64,000 bases of DNA from contig NZ_CP132339.1 of NCBI RefSeq assembly GCF_030944405.1, positions 124,001 through 188,000 on the forward strand, given 5' to 3'. The notes beneath the pieces were generated by a model. It did not search any database and was not told where the DNA came from. It was given only the letters and a program-made list of their open reading frames with translations. This DNA comes from Janthinobacterium sp. J1-1. GTDB taxonomy: Bacteria; Pseudomonadota; Gammaproteobacteria; Burkholderiales; Burkholderiaceae_D. A program made the position numbers and the translations under genes. This document shows positions 59,326-64,000 of this stretch, in pieces; position 1 is the first letter of the stretch; every line of letters begins with the position of its first letter.

Positions 59326-59688
59326 AATCTCTGTTACTTTGCCCTGTTACAGGCACCATCATTGCTGATGGGTCGCTCACTCAAAAAACTGACAGGCTAC
59401 TTCCGAAGAAGTATCCTATTTCATTATTTCTTGTGAACATTTGATATTTTAAGTTTTACAGCAATCCGAAGATCACTGCTGCACTTCATCAAATGCCCAC
59501 ACTTATCGACTGTTAATTGTTAAAGAACGGTATTCGGTACTGCGTTTCGCGCTATCGACAAAGCGTTGTGTTTGTCAGCTGCGAAGAAGGAAGAGTATGA
59601 AGCGTTTCGGCCATTTCGTCAACCTTCTTTTTCTCTCGCTTCACTGTGCGACACGCTGTTTTGTGTGCATCGTTTTGCGAGGAGGCGA
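59326..59688 (-). other. rRNA operon 2 leader region
   Basis: Transcribed leader from the promoter to 16S, with boxA at 59513-59529. It is nearly identical to leader 1 over most of its length and diverges just after 16S and close to the promoter. No coding sequence is credible. Confidence 0.75.
59513..59529 (-). promoter_or_regulatory. boxA antitermination site in rRNA leader 2
   Basis: Minus strand CGTTCTTTAACAATTAA, identical to the operon 1 leader site. Confidence 0.8.
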
Positions 59689-59717
59689 ACTATAGCAAAC
59701 GGCCATGGCGGGCGCAA
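59689..59717 (-). promoter_or_regulatory. rRNA operon 2 promoter
   Basis: The -10 box TATAGT (59694-59689) and TTGCGC (59717-59712) are 17 nt apart on the minus strand, with discriminator TCGCCTCC following. Divergent from the NSS transporter gene. Confidence 0.7.
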
Positions 59718-59800
59718 GGCTTTTGCCGGCTATTTTTACTCCACTGCTACAATTTCGCCCCCTCGGCGTCGGTTGACGCTTATATATAGTGAAGAATCAC

Positions 59801-61156
59801 ATGAAACAACAAAAACGCGCAGGCTTCAGTTCCAGCTTTGGCGTACTGGCCGCCACCCTCGGTTCGGCCGTCGGTCTCGGCAATATCTGGAAGTTTCCTT
59901 ACCTGACGGGCGCCAATGGCGGCGCCGGCTTCTTGCTGATCTATCTGCTGGCCACCTTGCTGGTAGGATTGCCCGTGATGATTGCGGAAATCACCCTGGG
60001 CCGGCGCGCCAAGGTCAATCCCATCTCGACCATGGAACAGCTGGCGCCCAAGGGCAAGCCGTGGTGGCTGGTCGGCGTGATCGGCCTGGTGGCCGCCTTT
60101 CTGATCGTGGCGTTTTACTCGGAAGTGGTGGGCTGGGTGTTTGCCTATATCGTCAAGGCCATCGACGGCTCTATCCTCAGCAGCGACCGCCACGTGACGG
60201 AAGCGGCGTTTGCCTCGCTGATCAGCAACCCATTGCAGGCATTGCTGTGGCAATGGGGTGTACTGCTGTTTATCGGCGGCATATTGATGCTGGGCGTCAC
60301 CAAGGGCATCGAGGCGATCGCCAAGAAACTGATGCCGTTGCTGTTTTTGCTGCTGCTGTTGCTGTGTGCGGTCAGCCTGTCGCTGGACAAGGCCGGCGAA
60401 GGCCTGGCCTTCCTGTTCCGTCCCGATTTCTCGAAACTATCCGCCGCCGTGGTGCTGACGGCGATGGGCCTGGCCTTTTTCAAGCTATCCGTTGGCATGG
60501 GCACCATGATGACCTATGGCAGTTACTTTCGCGATGATCAGGATATTCCACTGACCACCTTGCGCGTGATGGCGGCCGACCTCGGTGTATCGATGCTGGC
60601 CGGCATCGCCATCTTCCCTGCCGTGTTCACCTTCGGCTTTGCGCCCAGTGCGGGGCCGTCGCTGGTGTTCATCACCATCCCGGCCGTGTTCTCGCAGATC
60701 CCGATGGGCCAGGCGCTGATGGTGGTGTTCTTTATCCTGGCGGCCGTGGCCGCTACCGGTGCGATGCTGTCGCTGATGGAAGTGCCGGTGGTGATCTTTC
60801 ATGAGCGGCTGGGCTGGAGCCGGCGCAAATCAACCCTGGTCACCATGCTGTCGCTGGCCGCGCTCGGTTCCCTGTGCGCCCTCAGCAACAGTACCCTGGC
60901 GCATTTCACGCTGTTCAATCTGAACATGTTCGACCTGTTCGACTTCGTGTCGTCGAATATCTTCCTGCCGATCGGCGGTATCGCAATTGCCTTGTTCACG
61001 GGCTGGGCCTGGGGCAAGGACAACTTCAGGCAGGCGATCAGCAACCAGGGCCGCTTGCAGAATGGCATGCTGGCCAATGTGCTGCTGTTCCTGCTGCGCT
61101 ATATATCACCGGTATTGATCCTGCTGGTGATGCTGAAGGGCTTGAACGTTTTCTGA
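59801..61156 (+). CDS. Sodium-dependent transporter, NSS/SNF family
   Basis: This 451-residue secondary transporter couples Na+ to uptake of an amino acid or similar amine. It has 11-12 membrane segments; the first contains the family signature ATLGSAVGLGNIWKFPYLTG with the unwound ligand-binding loop. Other blocks are KLSVGMGTMMTYGSYFRDDQ and ALSNSTLAHF. I use ATG 59801 (MKQQKRAGFSSSFG), not the GTG at 59789. A possible -10 TACAAT lies at 59748-59753. Its stop codon directly abuts the stop of the convergent dipeptidase gene. Substrate unknown. Confidence 0.92.
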   Translation: MKQQKRAGFSSSFGVLAATLGSAVGLGNIWKFPYLTGANGGAGFLLIYLLATLLVGLPVMIAEITLGRRAKVNPISTMEQLAPKGKPWWLVGVIGLVAAFLIVAFYSEVVGWVFAYIVKAIDGSILSSDRHVTEAAFASLISNPLQALLWQWGVLLFIGGILMLGVTKGIEAIAKKLMPLLFLLLLLLCAVSLSLDKAGEGLAFLFRPDFSKLSAAVVLTAMGLAFFKLSVGMGTMMTYGSYFRDDQDIPLTTLRVMAADLGVSMLAGIAIFPAVFTFGFAPSAGPSLVFITIPAVFSQIPMGQALMVVFFILAAVAATGAMLSLMEVPVVIFHERLGWSRRKSTLVTMLSLAALGSLCALSNSTLAHFTLFNLNMFDLFDFVSSNIFLPIGGIAIALFTGWAWGKDNFRQAISNQGRLQNGMLANVLLFLLRYISPVLILLVMLKGLNVF

Positions 61157-61771
61157 TTACAACACCCGGGTGTAGGTCTGGCGCACCAGCACCCGGTCGC
61201 CGCAGTCGAAATGCCACCATTCGCTGTTGATGCCAAAAAATCCCGCCTGGAACATGGCGCCGCGCAACAGACGCCGATTGTCCACCTGCTGCTCGGTGAT
61301 GTCGCCCCGTTCCAGCATGGCCAGTTCCAGCGCCGGGTGCGAGCGCTCGCTCAAATCGTCGAACCCTGTCCCCATGTCGAGTTCGGCGCCATCGGGCCCG
61401 ACGATGGTGATATCCAAGGCCATGCCGAACGAGTGGATCGAGCCGCGCGACGGTTCGGCGATATAGCCCACCAATTCCGTTCCCTGCAGGGCATCCCACA
61501 ATTGTTGCTGCACCCGCTGCGGGCGCAAGGCGTCGAGCACCAGCAGGTGATGGTCGGGCCGGTGCGCCACCAGCCAGGCCACGGCGCTTTCCAGTGCCGC
61601 GGCCGCATCGCGGTGCAACCAGGCGCAATCGATGGGGCTGTACAGGTCGCGGCCGACGAAATTGTCGGGGGTGGCGTAGCGCAAGTCGACGGCAATGCCG
61701 GCGATGCTGTTCAAGTGACGAAATTGCGGATCGCTGGCGACCGCTTCCAGTTGCAGGCTTGCACCAGCCAT
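61157..61771 (-). CDS. ddpX: D-alanyl-D-alanine dipeptidase, VanX/DdpX type
   Basis: This 204-residue zinc peptidase (M15D) splits D-Ala-D-Ala. Zinc ligands fit H113 and D120 (SIHSFGMALD) and H187, with the catalytic base E184 (INSEWWHFD). R83 in DALRPQRVQQ matches the conserved arginine. The ATG at 61771 overlaps the TAA of the upstream LysR gene as TAATG, so the two are coupled. No signal peptide is visible, so it is cytoplasmic, fitting recycling of D-Ala-D-Ala rather than vancomycin resistance. No vanHA genes are present. Confidence 0.9.
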   Translation of the reverse strand: MAGASLQLEAVASDPQFRHLNSIAGIAVDLRYATPDNFVGRDLYSPIDCAWLHRDAAAALESAVAWLVAHRPDHHLLVLDALRPQRVQQQLWDALQGTELVGYIAEPSRGSIHSFGMALDITIVGPDGAELDMGTGFDDLSERSHPALELAMLERGDITEQQVDNRRLLRGAMFQAGFFGINSEWWHFDCGDRVLVRQTYTRVL

Positions 61772-62673
61772 TACATTCCTCTTTCCAGGCAGTTGCGGGC
61801 CGCCACGCCGATGCTGTCGGCCAGGCGGCGCGCGCCATGCGACAACGGCGAATGGCTGGCCGTCAATAAATACAGTTGTATCGGCACCGCCGGCGCCCAT
61901 GGCCGGCGCTGCAATAGCTCGGGCGAACCGGAGGCGGCCGTGAACGGGTCGACCACCGCCATGCCGGCGCCCGCTTCCACCAGCGAGCGGGCGATCTGGT
62001 AGGTTTGCACCACGGTGGAAAACACGGGGTGGATATCCTGCGCTTCGCAGCCGGCAATCACCAGTTCGCCCAGCGGATCGTTGTCGGCATGGCCGATCAG
62101 CTCGCCCGTCAGCCCCTGCGCCGTCAAGGGCGTGCCACAGTCCGCCGCGCGCCAGGTACCGGCCGGCGCGATCACCGTCATCACGCCCTGGGCGATCGGT
62201 TCGGCGACGATGCCGGGATGGCGCGGGTCCTGCAGCGACAGGGCCAGGTCCGCTTCACCGAGGCGCAGGGTATTGACGATCTCGCTGGTATGGTGGGTCG
62301 CCAGCTGGCAGCGCGTATGGGGAAAGTCACGGCGCCAGGCCGTCATGGCAAACGGCAGGACGCTGATGGCGATCGTCGGCGTCGACACCAGGCGGATGGT
62401 TTCCACCGCATGGCCTTTCAGGCTGGCGGCCAGGCGGCGGATGCCGATCAGATCGCGGTTGAGTTTTTCGGTCTCGACAAACAGGCGGTGCGCCTCGGGC
62501 TTGGGATACAGCTTGCCGCGCACGCGCTCGAACAAGGGCATGCCCAGTTGCAGCTCGCAATGTTGCAGCACCTTGGTGACGGCCGGCTGCGAGATATGCA
62601 GCACTTGCGCCGCGCCACTGATGGTGCCGACCTGCATGATGGCGTGGAAGACTTCGATATGGCGCAGCCGCAT
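61771..62673 (-). CDS. LysR-family transcriptional regulator
   Basis: This 300-residue LysR protein has an N-terminal winged helix MRLRHIEVFHAIMQVGTISG followed by AAQVLHISQPAVTKVLQHCE, intact here. An effector-binding domain (about 90-295) begins ETIRLVSTPTIAISVLPFAM. The subtype resembles regulators of catabolic/opine-type transport genes, but the ligand is unknown. It is coupled to ddpX by the TAATG overlap, and lies downstream of the amidase and kinase genes, so it may regulate this peptidoglycan-recycling group. Confidence 0.92.
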   Translation of the reverse strand: MRLRHIEVFHAIMQVGTISGAAQVLHISQPAVTKVLQHCELQLGMPLFERVRGKLYPKPEAHRLFVETEKLNRDLIGIRRLAASLKGHAVETIRLVSTPTIAISVLPFAMTAWRRDFPHTRCQLATHHTSEIVNTLRLGEADLALSLQDPRHPGIVAEPIAQGVMTVIAPAGTWRAADCGTPLTAQGLTGELIGHADNDPLGELVIAGCEAQDIHPVFSTVVQTYQIARSLVEAGAGMAVVDPFTAASGSPELLQRRPWAPAVPIQLYLLTASHSPLSHGARRLADSIGVAARNCLERGM

Positions 62674-62758
62674 GACTTGTTCCTTTGCTCTTTACATTCG
62701 ACCGCTGAGGCCGGAAAGGTTCAGCTTAATGGAAAAAGTCATGGGCTGGAATGGCATG

Positions 62759-63577
62759 CTACTTGGCTGCAACAGCCGGCGCAGGGGCAACCACGGGCAG
62801 TGGCGTCGTCAATACTTGCAGCAAGGCTGCCGTTTCCGCATCCGCCGTGCCGTCAAACAAGGTGTTGCGGTATTTCATCTGGAAGGCGATCAGCACGTTC
62901 TTGGTTTCTTCGTCGAACACGCCCGTCTGCGGCGTGGCATAGCCATGTGCCGCCAGTTTGCTCTGGAACCAGACGGCGTCCGGCAGCGACTGCTCATATA
63001 CGGCACGCTGGGTGGCCACGCGGGTGGCGTCCGGCCAGACGATCAGGCCGGCATCGGCCAGTTGCTTCCATGGAAACAGCGGACCCGGGTCCTGCTTGCG
63101 CTGCGGCGCGATTTCATTGTGGCCCAGGATGTTTTCCGGCGCGATATTGTAGCGGGCCTGGATGTCTTTCAAGAGCGGAATCAGCTGGTCGATCTGCGCC
63201 TGCGGGAATGGATACCAGATGCGGCCTTGCGGCGACTCGGTAAAGCCCGGGTTGACGATCTCGATGCCGATCGAGCTGACGTTCAGCTGGGTATATGTCT
63301 TCCAGTTGCTGACACCGGCGTGATTCGCCTGGCGCGATTCGTCGACCAGCGCATAGAACTTCGGCTGGGCCGTATCGGTCAGCAGGTAATGGCTGCTGAC
63401 AACTTGTTCCGTCAGGATCTTGATCGAGCGGGGCAGGTCGCTGACCGTGTAATGGATGACGATGAATTTCACGCGCGGACTCTGGCCGCGCGCCGTCAGG
63501 CTGCGGTCGATCTGGGGAACGGTGGTGGTACAGGCCGACAACAGGGCAACCAGCAGGGCAAGAGCGATTTTTTTCAT
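62759..63577 (-). CDS. N-acetylmuramoyl-L-alanine amidase, AmiD-like lipoprotein
   Basis: This 272-residue lipoprotein has signal MKKIALALLVALLSAC with lipobox LLSAC (C16). The amidase_2 domain has H42 (FIVIHYTVSD), a conserved Glu in SSIGIEIVNPG, and LGHNEIAPQRKQDPGPLFPW with His and Asp zinc ligands. A C-terminal peptidoglycan-binding domain follows (SKLAAHGYATPQTGVFDEET). It cleaves the amide between MurNAc (or anhydro-MurNAc) and the peptide, most likely at the outer membrane. It lies 18 nt after the kinase gene on the same strand. Confidence 0.92.
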   Translation of the reverse strand: MKKIALALLVALLSACTTTVPQIDRSLTARGQSPRVKFIVIHYTVSDLPRSIKILTEQVVSSHYLLTDTAQPKFYALVDESRQANHAGVSNWKTYTQLNVSSIGIEIVNPGFTESPQGRIWYPFPQAQIDQLIPLLKDIQARYNIAPENILGHNEIAPQRKQDPGPLFPWKQLADAGLIVWPDATRVATQRAVYEQSLPDAVWFQSKLAAHGYATPQTGVFDEETKNVLIAFQMKYRNTLFDGTADAETAALLQVLTTPLPVVAPAPAVAAK

Positions 63578-63595
63578 ACGGTATCCATAACAGGG

Positions 63596-64000
63596 TTAAT
63601 CAATGCATGCTGCAGCCAGCCGGGCGGCCGCCTCATGCGAACGAGCCATCTTTTGTTCCATCATCAACGAGTCCGGCAAAGCGGCGCGCATGGCTGCCGC
63701 GATTGCCGGGTGCAACTGCGCCGCGCGGCCGGCCAGCACCACGGGGCGTGGACCATGGCGCGCCGTCAGGGCCAGCGCCAGGCGCGCCAGTTCCTGCCCG
63801 GCCCGCTGCAAGATGTCCAGCGCCAGCGGGTCGAGCTCGGCACTGGCGGCCACGGCCAGCGCCAGCCGGCCGATGGCGCCGCGGTCCTGGCCATACATGA
63901 ACTGGCGCGAACTGTCCCAGTCGCTGCCGCCTATCCGTTCGAACACGGCGCGGGCCATCGCCGATTGCTGCCAGCTGCCCGGCGCTTCATCTTCGCGGCG
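63596..64000 (-). CDS. BadF/BadG-type amino-sugar kinase, partial (C-terminal part)
   Basis: 134 C-terminal residues are visible; the rest lies beyond the window. The segment EDEAPGSWQQSAMARAVFER followed by FMYGQDRGAIGRLALAVAAS and RPVVLAGRAAQLHPAI fits the BadF/BadG/BcrA/BcrD ATPase family, whose proteobacterial members include GlcNAc and glucosamine kinases. Placed directly upstream of a muramoyl amidase, it is a good candidate for phosphorylating GlcNAc or MurNAc released from peptidoglycan. The ATP-binding N-terminal half was not seen. Confidence 0.75.
   Translation of the reverse strand, partial: RREDEAPGSWQQSAMARAVFERIGGSDWDSSRQFMYGQDRGAIGRLALAVAASAELDPLALDILQRAGQELARLALALTARHGPRPVVLAGRAAQLHPAIAAAMRAALPDSLMMEQKMARSHEAAARLAAACID

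Noticed and set aside
61157..61771. Vancomycin-resistance gene cluster suggested by the VanX-type dipeptidase
   Set aside because: There is no vanH, vanA or vanSR nearby, and Gram-negative DdpX-type enzymes serve D-Ala-D-Ala recycling.

Overview
The window looks like a chromosomal segment of a betaproteobacterium of the family Oxalobacteraceae, probably Janthinobacterium-like. The grounds are high-GC coding sequence, a 16S-tRNA-Ile-tRNA-Ala-23S-5S rRNA operon layout, and the housekeeping gene set (mlaFE, gltBD, tex, grxD-ubiX, and a MerR regulator beside isovaleryl-CoA dehydrogenase). The genus was not tested by alignment.

Layout. 0-7.6 kb: the end of a phospholipid-transport operon (mlaF-mlaE) and glutamate synthase gltB-gltD, all on the minus strand. 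7.7-8.6 kb: a REP-associated (Y1-type) transposase gene bracketed by a 17-nt inverted repeat. 8.6-13.8 kb: a response regulator, a PAS histidine kinase and a SNF2 helicase. 13.9-17.7 kb: tex, a GNAT gene, grxD and ubiX. 17.7-19.2 kb: a small hypothetical gene and an HTH regulator with a near-perfect operator, followed by a gene-free low-GC stretch. 19.2-24.0 kb: a LiuR-type MerR regulator, two MerR-style palindromes, and an acyl-CoA degradation operon (liuA, thiolase, SDR, second acyl-CoA dehydrogenase). 24.2-24.5 kb: a candidate minus-strand small RNA or small-ORF locus with its own promoter, a tandem 38-nt repeat and a terminator.

24.5-34.4 kb is rich in envelope functions: a YihY-type membrane protein, an LD-carboxypeptidase, a TonB receptor, an orphan peptide-binding protein, and a SpmA-SpmB fusion directly upstream of a PBP4-type DD-carboxypeptidase. 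34.5-40.1 kb and 54.1-59.7 kb are two rRNA operons, both on the minus strand and therefore direct repeats about 19.6 kb apart. The 14 kb between them holds a choline-sulfate/choline uptake operon (betC-choX-TonB receptor-choV-choW) and a complete type I Wadjet anti-plasmid system (jetABCD). The head of the choline region is damaged: the LysR regulator and betC, divergently arranged, have both lost their 5' ends at one junction near 40,867. The adjacent rRNA copy also carries several odd indels, so either a real deletion or a local sequence/assembly fault is possible.

59.8-64 kb: an NSS-family sodium-dependent transporter, then a minus-strand group that fits peptidoglycan recycling (D-Ala-D-Ala dipeptidase, LysR regulator, lipoprotein amidase, and an amino-sugar kinase cut by the window end).
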